Origin: an uncultured Dialister sp.
GTDB taxonomy: Bacteria; Bacillota; Negativicutes; Veillonellales; Dialisteraceae
Assembly (NCBI GenBank): GCA_900543455.1
Contig: UQRR01000003.1
Span: 1-52,238, forward strand
Direction: 5' to 3'
DNA length: 52,238 nucleotides
Numbering within the stretch: position 1 is the stretch's first letter; each line of letters begins with the position of its first letter. The notes beneath the pieces were generated by a model. The model searched no databases and was not told the DNA's origin. It worked only from the letters and a program-made list of their open reading frames with translations. Made by a program: the position numbers and the translations under genes. This document shows positions 23,498 through 31,341 of this stretch, in pieces.

Positions 23498-23959
23498 TCA
23501 ATGATTAACCACCCACTGTTTCCCTAGTAGCGCGCGGCAGCCTTCTATGAGATCGTCATATGTTTCTTCGAAGTCTCCGGTATACCAGGGATCGGCGACC
23601 TCAGCGCGCCGTCCTGCCCAGGAGAGGAGGAGGGAGACTTTCTTCTCCGGATCGCCGCGCGTGAGGCGGGAGAGGTCGTAGAGATTTTCTTCATCCATGC
23701 AGACGATGTAGTCCGCGCAATCGTAGTCTTCCTTCGTGATGAGGCGGGCGCGCCGGGGCGAGAAGGGGATGCCTTTCTTCGTGAGCATACGTTTCGCGGG
23801 CGGGTACATGTCGTGACCGATCTCTTCCGTGGTTGCTGCGACGGAGTCCACGGTGATCTCCTTCTCACATCCGGCTTTGCGGATGAGATCTTTCATGATG
23901 AATTCCGCCATGGGCGAGCGGCAGATGTTGCCGTGGCAGACAAAGAGAATGTGGGTCAT
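23498..23959 (-). CDS. Low-molecular-weight protein-tyrosine phosphatase
   Basis: This 153-aa cytoplasmic phosphatase hydrolyses phosphotyrosine or related phosphomonoesters. The P-loop CHGNICRS supplies the nucleophile Cys8 and Arg14, and the general acid is Asp123 in ADPWYTGDF. The length is normal. It is the catalytically complete relative of the degenerate protein at 14929-15384, sharing the MxxILFI/V start and the IMxxLIRKAG helix. No tyrosine kinase or capsule gene lies nearby, so its substrate is unknown. Confidence 0.92.
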   Translation of the reverse strand: MTHILFVCHGNICRSPMAEFIMKDLIRKAGCEKEITVDSVAATTEEIGHDMYPPAKRMLTKKGIPFSPRRARLITKEDYDCADYIVCMDEENLYDLSRLTRGDPEKKVSLLLSWAGRRAEVADPWYTGDFEETYDDLIEGCRALLGKQWVVNH

Positions 23960-24077
23960 GATGGGTTCCTTTCTGTTTTTTGGTGACTGGTGACTAGGGA
24001 CTGGGAGACTAGGAGATCAGAAGTCTGATATCTGAAATCTGATATCTAACGTCAGAAGTCTAACGTCTCTGAGTCTC

Positions 24078-24578
24078 TTAGTCTCCAAGTTTCTTCTCCA
24101 TCGCGAGGAGCCAGGCTTTTCGGTGAAGTCCTCCGGCGTAGCCGGTGAGGCGGCCGTTCCTGCCTAGGACACGGTGGCAGGGGATGATGAGGGAGATGGG
24201 ATTTCTTCCGACGGCGCTTCCGATCGCTTGCGCGGACATGCGGGGAAGGCCGCGCTCTTTGGCAAGGCGCTTTGCGATGGCGCCGTAGGTCGTGGTCGCT
24301 CCGTAGGGGATCTCAAGGAGAATCTTCCATACGGCCATGCGGAAAGGAGTGCCGATGGGATGAAGCGGCGGGGTAAAATCTGGCTCGTTCCCTGCAAAAT
24401 AGATGTCCAGCCAGCGCCTGCCTTCCATCAGCGCGGGCGTTTCTTTTGTCTGCGTCTCTGCGGGGAGAGTGGCGGCATAGTGTCTCTGTTCCTCGAACCA
24501 AAGGCCGGTGAGTCCCACCTCATCCGCAGCGAGGAGGATGTCGCCGAGTGGGGAGTCGTAGTGCTGTATGAATGTCAT
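24078..24578 (-). CDS. ogt: Methylated-DNA-protein-cysteine methyltransferase (Ogt type)
   Basis: This 166-aa suicide repair protein transfers O6-alkyl groups from guanine to its own cysteine. The active-site motif PCHRV is at about residues 131-135, preceded by the helix-turn-helix strings TTYGAIAKRL and AQAIGSAVGRNP that bind DNA and flip the base. ATG at 24578 is used because GAGGT lies just upstream and the N-terminus then begins MTFIQHYDSPLG, the usual start of the family; the open frame extends 15 codons further without similarity. It is a stand-alone gene with no Ada regulatory domain. Confidence 0.93.
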   Translation of the reverse strand: MTFIQHYDSPLGDILLAADEVGLTGLWFEEQRHYAATLPAETQTKETPALMEGRRWLDIYFAGNEPDFTPPLHPIGTPFRMAVWKILLEIPYGATTTYGAIAKRLAKERGLPRMSAQAIGSAVGRNPISLIIPCHRVLGRNGRLTGYAGGLHRKAWLLAMEKKLGD

Positions 24579-24683
24579 GGTGATACCTCGTGGCTTTCTT
24601 GGGATGGAACGTTGCGCCTTCATTATAGCGCGGGCGCAGCGATTATTCTATCTCGGTGTTTCCCTGGATTTTCAAATTTCCTC

Positions 24684-24712
24684 TTTACAAACATACATGC
24701 AAAGTGTATACT
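24684..24712 (+). promoter_or_regulatory. Promoter of the dctP T-box transcript
   Basis: TTTACA (24684-24689), 17 bp, TATACT (24707-24712). Confidence 0.8.
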
Positions 24713-24718
24713 TGTCAC

Positions 24719-24953
24719 AAGCTTAATTTTGAATAAAGACAAGGAACGGAAGCGAGTGAATCGGTTCTCTGGCAGAGAGCTGCCGTATGGTGAAAGGCAG
24801 CAGAGAGTCCTCACAAAGTCGTCCGCAAGTCCCGTATCTGAATGAAGTAGGATGCGGCGTTTGGCAGCGTTACAAGGCCTCCGAGTATAGTGCGAGGTGG
24901 TACCGCGTGAAGGTTTACGCCCTGGCTGATTTTTATCAGTCAGGGCGTTTTTT
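24719..24953 (+). promoter_or_regulatory. T-box leader upstream of the TRAP transporter
   Basis: The T-box AGGTGGTACCGCG (24895-24907) is canonical. The terminator is a 14-bp stem ACGCCCTGGCTGAT (24917-24930) / ATCAGTCAGGGCGT (24935-24948) with a T-run. Stem I has CTGCC/GGCAG closing a loop containing GGTGA, and an AGAGAG bulge. By comparing the position with the two methionine leaders, the specifier could be GTC (24818-24820, valine), but the fold around it is uncertain. Confidence 0.85.
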
Positions 24954-25079
24954 GATATCTGAGAAAGGGAGAGCGGTCTCAAGGCGGCAGGTAGTCGCGA
25001 AATCTGCTGTCTGCCTCGCAGGCTTTATTCAAGAAAGGTGTTCTATAGGACTATGTGAGTATAGAAGAAAGGGAGATCT

Positions 25080-26129
25080 ATGATGATGAAGAAATCGATG
25101 AAGATCGCAGCCGCTTCTCTGGCTGCTTTGGCAATGGCAGGTATGATGACGGGATGCGGCATGTCCGGCGGAGATAAGAAGGCGGCAGCATCCGGCAATG
25201 GGCAGAAGGTCGAGCTGAAGCTGGCATATCAGCTGCCGTCCGAGCATCATCTGTCCAAGAGTGTAGAAAAATTTGCCAAAGAGGTCAATGACAGATCCAA
25301 GGGCTCGATCGAGGTCAAGGTATACCCGGCCGGACAGCTCTACAATGACCAGAATATGAATGATGCGCTCATGAGCGGCGGGCTGGATATCGGTCTGAAC
25401 TCTACCGCGCGCTGGTCCATGGTCGTACCGGCACTCAAGGTTCTCGACCTGCCGTTCGTCCTGCCGACCATCGAAGCGGCTGATAATGCACTCGATGGAG
25501 ATCTGGGTTCGAAGCTGACGGGGGAAATGGAAAAGAAGGGCGTTCATCCGCTGATTTGGGCTGACTATGGCTATGTACAGTTCTGCAACAACACCAAAAA
25601 GATCGAAAAACCGGAGGATTTCAAGGGCCTGAAGATCCGTTCTTACTCGGAGACCTCTGCTGACATCATCCAGGCACTCGGTGCTTCTCCGACGACCATG
25701 AGCTCCTCGGAGGTATACATGGCGATCAAGAATGGCACCATCGATGGCCAGTCCTCCGGTCAGACGGCGATCCTGTCCCGTAAGATCTACGAGGTCTGCA
25801 AGTATTTCACCACCACGAACCATTCCTATGTCGGCTTCCTGCTCGCGATCAATGATAACTCCTGGAAAAAGCTGTCTCCGGATCAGCAGAAGCTGGTGAG
25901 TGAAGTCGCTAAGGAGATCCGTGATGAGATCCGTAAGGAGACCAAGGCGGAGGATGACCGCTGCCTGAAGGAGCTCGCTGCCAAGGGCATGGATGTCTAC
26001 ACGGTTCCCTCGGATGAGGTGAAGCTGTGGCAGGATGCTACGGCCTCTGTCATTGAAAAGTTCGAACAGGAACAGGGCGACTTCGGCAAGGGGCTCGTGG
26101 AAGACTGCAGAAAAGCATCGAAGAAATAA
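25080..26129 (+). CDS. dctP: TRAP transporter solute-binding protein DctP
   Basis: This 349-aa receptor has a lipoprotein-type signal (lipobox MMTGC, Cys about 23). DctP-family strings follow: LKLAYQLPSEHHLSKSVEKFA, VKVYPAGQLYNDQNMNDALMSGGLDIG, and FKGLKIRSYSE, in which the Arg normally binds the ligand's carboxylate. It delivers a carboxylate-containing solute to DctQM by a Na+-driven mechanism. AGGGAG precedes the ATG. A T-box upstream implies control by an uncharged tRNA, which points to an amino acid or its 2-oxo acid as ligand rather than a C4-dicarboxylate. dctQ follows after a 358-bp gap filled with repeats. Confidence 0.93.
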   Translation: MMMKKSMKIAAASLAALAMAGMMTGCGMSGGDKKAAASGNGQKVELKLAYQLPSEHHLSKSVEKFAKEVNDRSKGSIEVKVYPAGQLYNDQNMNDALMSGGLDIGLNSTARWSMVVPALKVLDLPFVLPTIEAADNALDGDLGSKLTGEMEKKGVHPLIWADYGYVQFCNNTKKIEKPEDFKGLKIRSYSETSADIIQALGASPTTMSSSEVYMAIKNGTIDGQSSGQTAILSRKIYEVCKYFTTTNHSYVGFLLAINDNSWKKLSPDQQKLVSEVAKEIRDEIRKETKAEDDRCLKELAAKGMDVYTVPSDEVKLWQDATASVIEKFEQEQGDFGKGLVEDCRKASKK

Positions 26130-26149
26130 GGGACTGGTTTGCCGCTGGG

Positions 26150-26455
26150 GTGAGCGGTCGGGTAAAGTAGGGACTGGTGGCTAGGGACTGGTGGCTAGGG
26201 ATTAGAAGCAAGCGGTGATTGAAGTAGCGCAGTTGGCATGCTGACCGTTCTGCAAGGAGGATCTCTCGGCTACGCTCGAGATGACGACGGCGCGAAGCGC
26301 TATCAAAACTCTGCGGCGCTTCATTATTTTTTGCGCCGCGCCACCCCCTCTGAACCCTCTGAACCTGTAGAACCCGCTCCCCCTCTTTTGCAAACAATCA
26401 AGGGGCAGCACGCCCCGTGGGCTAACCCCTGAACCCTTAAACCTATCAACCACCC
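26150..26455. repeat. Repeat mosaic between dctP and dctQ
   Basis: Heptamers at 26168-26207 (GGGACTG, GTGGCTA twice, GGGATTA), a half inverted-end element (about 26250-26292), a GCGGCGC palindrome (26317-26345), 'GAACCCTCTGAACC' and the 'AATCAAGGGGCAGCACGCCCC' block. Confidence 0.8.
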
Positions 26456-26487
26456 TATATATTTGTATTAAATAAAGGAGGGCTGTC

Positions 26488-26991
26488 ATGCGTTCTGTTT
26501 ATAAAATGTTTGATCGAGCTCTTGGCTGCGTGACATGCACGGCTGCTGCGATCGCGGGGCTGGCTATTCTGGCGACAGCCTTCATCATCTGTTATGAGAT
26601 CATTGCCAGAAGCATCCTGCATCGCCCGACTGTCTGGGCGATGGAGATCTCTACTTATCTCCTGATCCTTGCAGGCTTTTTCGGCATGTCCTACACCATG
26701 CGCACGCATGGTCATATCTTTGTGGATTTCCTGTACTCCCGCTTCCCGAAGGGGGTGCGCAGGGGCATGGATATCTTCACTTCGCTTCTGTCGCTCTTTG
26801 CGCTCTATGTCTGCATGACGGAGTCTACGAATTACATGCTGATGAGCTTTGAGAATGGCATCGTTTCGCCGACGCTTCTGCGTGTGCCGCTTTGGATCCC
26901 GCAGACCTTCATGGTGATCGGCTTTGTTCTGCTGTTTTTGGAAACCCTGAATCATTTTCTGGGTGATTTCTTTGCACAAGAGGAGGACTGA
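26488..26991 (+). CDS. dctQ: TRAP transporter small membrane subunit DctQ
   Basis: This 167-aa protein with four transmembrane segments matches DctQ in size, topology and the family string WAMEISTYLLILAGFFGMSYTMRTHGHIFVDFL (split by helices). It supports the DctM permease. AAAGGAGGG lies 7 bp before the ATG. dctM starts 3 bp after the stop, so the two are translationally linked. Confidence 0.9.
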   Translation: MRSVYKMFDRALGCVTCTAAAIAGLAILATAFIICYEIIARSILHRPTVWAMEISTYLLILAGFFGMSYTMRTHGHIFVDFLYSRFPKGVRRGMDIFTSLLSLFALYVCMTESTNYMLMSFENGIVSPTLLRVPLWIPQTFMVIGFVLLFLETLNHFLGDFFAQEED

Positions 26992-26994
26992 CCT

Positions 26995-28272
26995 ATGATC
27001 CTTGCAGGTTTTGCGCTGTTCATCATCTTCCTCCTTGTCATCGGCATGCCGGTCGCCTTTACGCTGAGCATTGCCGGTATCTTGGGGATCATCCAGTTTA
27101 TCGACATGTCCACCCTTTCGCAGGTGCCTGTTATCGCGTACAAGACGCTGGACTCTTATGTCCTGACGTCGGTGCCGCTCTATATCCTGATGAGCCAGAT
27201 CATGCTGACGGGCAAGGTCGGCAGCGGGCTTTTCGAGCTTGGCAGCAAGTGGATGGGCCATCTTCCCGGCGGCCTTGGCATCGCGACTATTTTCGCCTGT
27301 GCGATCTTTGCGGCGATCTCCGGCTCTTCCGTGGCGACTGCGGTCACCATCGGTGCGATGGCGATCCCGGAAATGCTGAAGCGCGGCTATGACAGAAAGC
27401 TCGTCGTCGGCTCTGTCGCTGCCGGCGGTACCCTCGGCATCCTCATCCCGCCGTCCATTCCGATGATCCTTTACGGTACCATCACCGATGAATCCGTCGG
27501 AAAGCTGTTCATGTCCGGCGTCGTACCGGGTGCGCTTTTGACGCTCGCTTTCGTGGCGTACATCGTCATTGCCTCTTGGAATAAGCCAAGAGAAGAAAAG
27601 GCTTCGACGGAAGAAAAGATGAAAGCGCTCCGTGAAAATATCTGGGGGCTTCTGCTGCCGGTCATCATCATCGGCGGCATCTATACCGGCGTTTTCACGC
27701 CGACGGAAGCTGCTGCTGTCGGCACGATCTATGCGCTTGTCATCACATTCTTCGTCTACCGGAGCCTTTCTGTCAGTGATATGCCGGGGATCCTCCGCTC
27801 GACCATCAAGACATCCTGCATGATCTTTGCCATCATGGTCGGCGCTATGCTCTTCGGCTATATCCTGACTGTGCTGCAGGTCCCGCAGGCGCTCATGTCT
27901 CTCGTGACGGAAGGGCATATGAACCGCTGGGTCATCCTCATCGGCATCAATATCGTGCTGCTCATTCTGGGGTGTGTGCTGGAAACAGTTTCCATCATCC
28001 TCATCACGCTGCCGATGCTCTATCCGATCATCAAGGCGCTGGGCTTCGATCCCATCTGGTTCAATGTCGTGCTCCTGATCAATATGGAGTTGGCCCTCAT
28101 TACACCGCCGGTCGGCATGAATCTCTTCGTCATCAAGGGTATCAGCGAGGACAGCTCGATCCAGGATATCATCGCAGGCTCTGCGCCTTTCGCTCTCATC
28201 ATGGTCGCGGAAATCGCACTCCTCTGCTTCTTCCCCGGCATCGCCACCTGGCTGCCGTCTGTACTGAAATAA
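26995..28272 (+). CDS. dctM: TRAP transporter large permease subunit DctM
   Basis: This 425-aa protein with about 12 transmembrane segments has DctM signatures: LVIGMPVAFTLSIAGILG, GKVGSGLFELGSKWMGHLPGGLGIATIFACAIFAAISGSS (first hairpin) and GGTLGILIPPSIPMILYG (second). It is the ion-coupled translocator of the TRAP system. The operon ends at the terminator 14 bp downstream. Confidence 0.95.
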   Translation: MILAGFALFIIFLLVIGMPVAFTLSIAGILGIIQFIDMSTLSQVPVIAYKTLDSYVLTSVPLYILMSQIMLTGKVGSGLFELGSKWMGHLPGGLGIATIFACAIFAAISGSSVATAVTIGAMAIPEMLKRGYDRKLVVGSVAAGGTLGILIPPSIPMILYGTITDESVGKLFMSGVVPGALLTLAFVAYIVIASWNKPREEKASTEEKMKALRENIWGLLLPVIIIGGIYTGVFTPTEAAAVGTIYALVITFFVYRSLSVSDMPGILRSTIKTSCMIFAIMVGAMLFGYILTVLQVPQALMSLVTEGHMNRWVILIGINIVLLILGCVLETVSIILITLPMLYPIIKALGFDPIWFNVVLLINMELALITPPVGMNLFVIKGISEDSSIQDIIAGSAPFALIMVAEIALLCFFPGIATWLPSVLK

Positions 28273-28285
28273 GGACAAATAAAAA

Positions 28286-28307
28286 GACCGCTTCGGCGGT
28301 CTTTTTT
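28286..28307 (+). terminator. dctM terminator
   Basis: GACCGC (28286-28291) TTCG GCGGTC (28296-28301) TTTTTT; flanking A-run makes it work on both strands. Confidence 0.9.
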
Positions 28308-28315
28308 GGTATAAT
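28307..28315 (+). promoter_or_regulatory. Extended -10 promoter of the small toxin-like transcript
   Basis: TGGTATAAT directly follows the dctM terminator T-run; predicted start about 28322. Confidence 0.6.
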
Positions 28316-28391
28316 AAAGACGGTGCCATCAGCAAGCACGGTGGCGGTATGTTTTCTGCCCCTGCGTTCAACAACAAAGGGGATGATGCCA

Positions 28392-28460
28392 ATGACTGCG
28401 TATGATTTTTTGACAGTTGTGGTTTGTCTAACCCTCTGCATCGTAGCAATACGAAAATAA
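28392..28460 (+). CDS. 22-aa hydrophobic peptide, candidate type I toxin
   Basis: The peptide MTAYDFLTVVVCLTLCIVAIRK has a short polar start (M-T-x-Y-D), a single hydrophobic helix and a basic C-terminus. This is the layout of holin-like type I toxins of Firmicutes (usually about 30 aa). AGGGG (28378-28382) lies 9 bp before the ATG and can pair with CCCCT (28359-28363), hiding the ribosome-binding site, as in type I toxin mRNAs. An antisense RNA gene is encoded on the other strand, overlapping the mRNA's 3' end. The assignment rests on architecture, not on similarity to a named toxin. Confidence 0.6.
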   Translation: MTAYDFLTVVVCLTLCIVAIRK

Positions 28461-28485
28461 AATCGTTTCATTCATTCCATCAACA

Positions 28486-28571
28486 GAAAAACCGCCTCTC
28501 TCTAGCAAAGTCCGGCGGTTAATCTGTTGAACTATTAGGGGGCCATCCGTTGCCGTTTGGCACCTTTTTCT
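28486..28571 (-). ncRNA. Candidate antisense antitoxin RNA
   Basis: Starting near 28571 on the minus strand from a strong promoter, the transcript of about 86 nt ends at a terminator AACCGCC/GGCGGTT (complement of 28514-28520 and 28490-28496) followed by TTTTTC. No open reading frame of note lies in it. It is fully complementary to the 3' part of the toxin-like mRNA. Confidence 0.6.
28538..28569 (+). terminator. Terminator of the toxin-like mRNA
   Basis: GGGGGCCA (28538-28545) pairs with TGGCACC (28558-28564), followed by TTTTTC. Stem has one mismatch. Confidence 0.5.
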
Positions 28572-28577
28572 ATATGT

Positions 28578-28606
28578 ATTATACCATGGGAAAATGAATT
28601 GTCCAA
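28578..28606 (-). promoter_or_regulatory. Promoter of the antisense RNA
   Basis: Minus strand TTGGAC (28606-28601), 17 bp, TATAAT (28583-28578), with TG extending the -10. Confidence 0.75.
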
Positions 28607-28607
28607 T

Positions 28608-28646
28608 GGAAAAGAGAGTCTCAGGCGCAAACAAAACCCGAGGCTC
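28608..28646 (-). terminator. metA terminator
   Basis: Minus strand GAGCCTCGGG pairs with CCTGAGACTC (one mismatch) and runs into TCTCTTTTCC. Confidence 0.55.
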
Positions 28647-28674
28647 GCTTTTGGTATTGAATCAATCGATTTTG

Positions 28675-28731
28675 CTAATCCCCAGTCACCAGTCACCAGT
28701 CACTAGTCACCAGTCACTAGTCACCAGTCAC
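28675..28731 (-). repeat. Heptamer array downstream of metA
   Basis: On the minus strand, seven to eight heptamers in register: GTGACTG, GTGACTA, GTGACTG, GTGACTA, GTGACTG, GTGACTG, GGGATTA. The array starts 3 bp after the metA stop. Confidence 0.9.
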
Positions 28732-28734
28732 CCT

Positions 28735-29679
28735 TTACACATGCAGCGGATTATGCACGTTGAACGGCATGAGGTGATCAAGGCTGTATGGGGTCTCCTG
28801 ATAGACGAAGTTCAGCCAGTTGTGATAGAAAAGATGGGCGTAGCTGCACCAGACGAAGCGCGGCTTTTCCTGCGGATCGTCGTAGGGGTAGTAATTTTCC
28901 GGCAGGCGGATGGGAAGGCCCTTCTCGCGATCCCTTTTATATTCCCATTCCAGTGTGCGCAGGTCATACTCAAAGTGGCCGAGGACGAAGATGCGGCGGG
29001 ACTCCTGGTCGGAAATGATATTGATGCCGTTCTCGGAGGAGCGGGAGAGGACGGTGAGCTCCGGTGTCTCATCGACTTTCCTGTCGTCGATGGAGGTGTG
29101 GCGGGACTGCGGGATGAAGTAGCGGTCATCAAAGCCGCGGAGAAGCGGATGGTAATTCATGGTGAGGCCGTACTGGTAGATGCCGAAGAGCTTGCGGGGA
29201 AGGATGCGCTTTTCTACCCCGTAGTCACGGTAGAGCCCTGCCTGCGCCGCCCAACAGAAATGCAGGGTGGAGAAGACGTGGGTATCCGCCCATTCGAAGT
29301 ATTTCATCATCTCCGGCCAGTACTCGACTTCTTCGTAGGGCATCTTTTCGACGGGCGCGCCGGTGATGATGAAGCCGTCGTATTTCTCATCCTTGATGTC
29401 ATCGAAGGTGAGATAGTTCTGCGACAGGTAGGAGCGGTCCGTGTGGGTGGTCTCGCGAGACGCGATGCGGGCGAAATCGACCGAGAGCTGCAGCGGGGTG
29501 TCGCCTAAGAGGCGGAGCAGCTGCACTTCTGTCGGCTTCTTGATGGGCATCAGATTCAGGATCAGGATCTTCAGCGGGCGGATATCCTGTGTCCGCGCGC
29601 GCGCTTCGTTAATGGTGACGATTCCTTCTTTTTTTAATTCTGTGATGGCGTCCAGGCCATCAGCAATTTTAATCGGCAA
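28735..29679 (-). CDS. metA: MetA, homoserine O-acyltransferase (predicted acetyl-CoA specific)
   Basis: This 314-aa enzyme activates homoserine at the start of methionine synthesis. The catalytic nucleophile is Cys142 in HFCWAAQ, with supporting strings LNLMPIKKPTE, PQSRHTS and ILGHFEYD-type VLGHFEYDLRTLEWEY carrying the catalytic His and Glu. Residue 111 (GAPVEKMPYEEV) is Glu, which in this family marks acetyl-CoA rather than succinyl-CoA use, so the protein is better named homoserine O-acetyltransferase. AGGAGG lies upstream. A T-box leader with an ATG specifier controls it. Confidence 0.95.
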   Translation of the reverse strand: MPIKIADGLDAITELKKEGIVTINEARARTQDIRPLKILILNLMPIKKPTEVQLLRLLGDTPLQLSVDFARIASRETTHTDRSYLSQNYLTFDDIKDEKYDGFIITGAPVEKMPYEEVEYWPEMMKYFEWADTHVFSTLHFCWAAQAGLYRDYGVEKRILPRKLFGIYQYGLTMNYHPLLRGFDDRYFIPQSRHTSIDDRKVDETPELTVLSRSSENGINIISDQESRRIFVLGHFEYDLRTLEWEYKRDREKGLPIRLPENYYPYDDPQEKPRFVWCSYAHLFYHNWLNFVYQETPYSLDHLMPFNVHNPLHV

Positions 29680-29699
29680 AGTAAAAACCTCCTTGGATG

Positions 29700-29767
29700 T
29701 AGTTGGTGGTGGTTGGCAGTTAGCGGTGACCAGTCACCAGTCACTAGTCACTAGTCACTAGTCACTC
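29700..29767. repeat. Heptamers between metA and its T-box
   Basis: GTTGGTGGTGGTTGGCAG is followed by six CAGTCAC/TAGTCAC heptamers (29728-29766). This array lies within the metA leader transcript. Confidence 0.8.
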
Positions 29768-29781
29768 CCCTTCGTGCCAAT

Positions 29782-30041
29782 AAAAAACTCTCGTCCGCCA
29801 AGGGACGAGAGAATCGTGTTACCACCCAATTTCGCGCCGACGTCGCCGCCGGTGCCTTTTAAGGTACGATGTTTCCATGATACCCAAGCTCTGTAACGGG
29901 AGCGCCCGGGCTGCTTCATCATTCAGCATACCTGGCTCAGAGGCCATCTTCCATGATTTGACTGCACGCCCTTTCACCGTGTGGGCGCTCTCTTTGCCAG
30001 TCGGCATCATGTACTCTTCTCTTCACTGCCTGTGTGAAATT
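29782..30041 (-). promoter_or_regulatory. T-box leader (methionine) of metA
   Basis: On the minus strand GGGTGGTAACACG (complement of 29815-29827) is followed by a terminator CTCTCGTCC/GGACGAGAG with TTTTTT (29782-29811). Stem I carries AGAGAAGAGTAC and the candidate specifier ATG in GGAAGATGGCC (complement of 29945-29947). The stretch around the specifier is identical to that of the metQ leader. Confidence 0.92.
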
Positions 30042-30047
30042 ATTAGT

Positions 30048-30077
30048 AATATAGCACGTTACAAGGGGAGAAGTCAA
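30048..30077 (-). promoter_or_regulatory. Promoter of the metA T-box transcript
   Basis: Minus strand TTGACT (30077-30072), 18 bp, TATATT (30053-30048). Confidence 0.7.
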
Positions 30078-30099
30078 GGGGATAGAATGGGCCGGCGTT

Positions 30100-30353
30100 T
30101 CCATAGTCCTGGGTTAGCCTTTGGGGCGTGCCGCCCCTTTGATTGTGGATGAAAGAAGTTCAGCGGGTTCAACAGGTTCAGCGGGTTCAGAGGGTAGGGC
30201 GGGGGTGGTGCGGCGCATAAGAAAATAGAAGCGTCGCGGAGTATAAATCATGGCGATGCCCGAAGGCGGATTTAGTCACCCAGTCACTCGAGACACCTAA
30301 TCCCTAGTCACTAGTCACCAGTCACCAGTCACTAATCCCTAGTCCCTAGTCCC
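30100..30353. repeat. Repeat mosaic upstream of the metA leader
   Basis: 'GGGTTAGCCTTTGGGGCGTGCC', 'GATTGTGGATGAAAG', AGCGGGTTCAACAGGTTC heptamers, a GCGGCGC palindrome (30207-30240), 'GGCGATGCCCGA' and heptamers (30270-30357) that run into the stop of the TM2 gene. Confidence 0.8.
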
Positions 30354-31106
30354 TCATCCCTTTTTCAATTCTTTGTACACTTCTTCTGCGATCTTTGCAT
30401 TGCGCTCGTCCACCATGGCGGGAAGACGGTAGAGATCGAAAAGCATCCAGAGGAAGCAGCCTCCGGCGGTCATGAGGTAGAAGAGATTGCGCGCGGGATT
30501 TCCCAGATAGGAATAGTGCAGGCCGAAGAACCAGCAGAGGGTGGCGATCCAGAGTTTTTTCTTTTTCGCGGGGAGGTGCTTTTCCATGCTGCGTTCTTCT
30601 TCAGTGGAGAGCGCACAGATCCAGTAGGGCCAGCCTTTCTGATAGCCGTAGAGGATTTCTGTCGCCTCTTCATAGACCGCATGGACGGATCGGGCGCGTT
30701 TCAATGGATCCATTTCTTTTCGTGCAGTGGTGATGCGTGCGTCGAAGTCCTTAGGGTCGTCCATGAGAGGCGTCACTTCTTCAATGATGGGGAGAATATC
30801 AAGTGTGGTATTCGTGAAGAAGGCGTCGCAGTATTCCTGATACAGCTTTTCCATGGCAGGCGTATTCTCGCTGATGTCGGCGGTGAGGATGAGGTCGTCC
30901 GCCAGAAAGTCGCGAAGAGCCTTCATGTTTTTGGCCGCTGTCCGCCGTTCATGCTGCTCGCAGTCCTGAAAGGAGAGGGAGTCGACCTCTTCTCCTTCGC
31001 GAACGCGCAGGGCGGCGACGGATTTGACGCGGAAATCGGGCATGGAGCCTTCTTTGATGAGCACCAGGATGGTGTAGTTATGCACTTTTCGTCTGAGCTG
31101 ACCCAT
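30354..31106 (-). CDS. TM2-domain protein of unknown function
   Basis: This 250-aa protein has a long soluble N-terminal part (residues 1-175) that I do not recognise, rich in charged residues, followed by a TM2 domain: KKKKLWIATLCWFFGLHYSYLG, then ARNLFYLMTAGGCFLWMLFDLYRLP, i.e. two helices joined by a turn with the usual G-x-H/F-x-x-Y-L-G pattern. The last residues are basic and charged. TM2 proteins sit in the membrane; their roles are largely undefined. AAGGAG lies upstream of the ATG. The TGA stop overlaps the heptamer array. Confidence 0.7.
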   Translation of the reverse strand: MGQLRRKVHNYTILVLIKEGSMPDFRVKSVAALRVREGEEVDSLSFQDCEQHERRTAAKNMKALRDFLADDLILTADISENTPAMEKLYQEYCDAFFTNTTLDILPIIEEVTPLMDDPKDFDARITTARKEMDPLKRARSVHAVYEEATEILYGYQKGWPYWICALSTEEERSMEKHLPAKKKKLWIATLCWFFGLHYSYLGNPARNLFYLMTAGGCFLWMLFDLYRLPAMVDERNAKIAEEVYKELKKG

Positions 31107-31127
31107 GAGAAAGACTCCTTTTGTATA

Positions 31128-31335
31128 AATGGTGACTGGTGACTAGTGACTGGTGGCTAGGGATTAGGTTTGCGATACGAGAAAACCGCTAGTTTCAAAC
31201 CTCCGCGGCGCTTCCATATGATGATGCGCCGCACCACCCCCGCCCTCCCCACTGAACCTGTTGAACCCGCCGAACCTCTTTCGCACGTAATCAAAGGGCG
31301 ATACGCCCCACGGGCTAACCCTGAACCCTGAACCT
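31128..31335. repeat. Repeat mosaic between TM2 and ClC genes
   Basis: Heptamers (31133-31167), 'TTTGCGATACGAGAAAACCGC', palindrome (31205-31235), 'GAACCTGTTGAACCCGCC', 'AATCAAAGGGCGATACGCCCC' and 'CCCTGAACCCTGAACC'. The same order occurs at 6949-7160 and 34230-34440. Confidence 0.8.
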
Positions 31336-31341
31336 TTATTT

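Noticed and set aside
26455..28449. 664-aa minus-strand open frame
   Set aside because: It is the antisense shadow of dctQ and dctM, is rich in Arg/Asp/His as expected from complemented GC-rich codons, and has no recognisable domain.
28675..28731. Possible CRISPR array
   Set aside because: Repeats are 7 bp with no unique spacers between them, and there are no cas genes.
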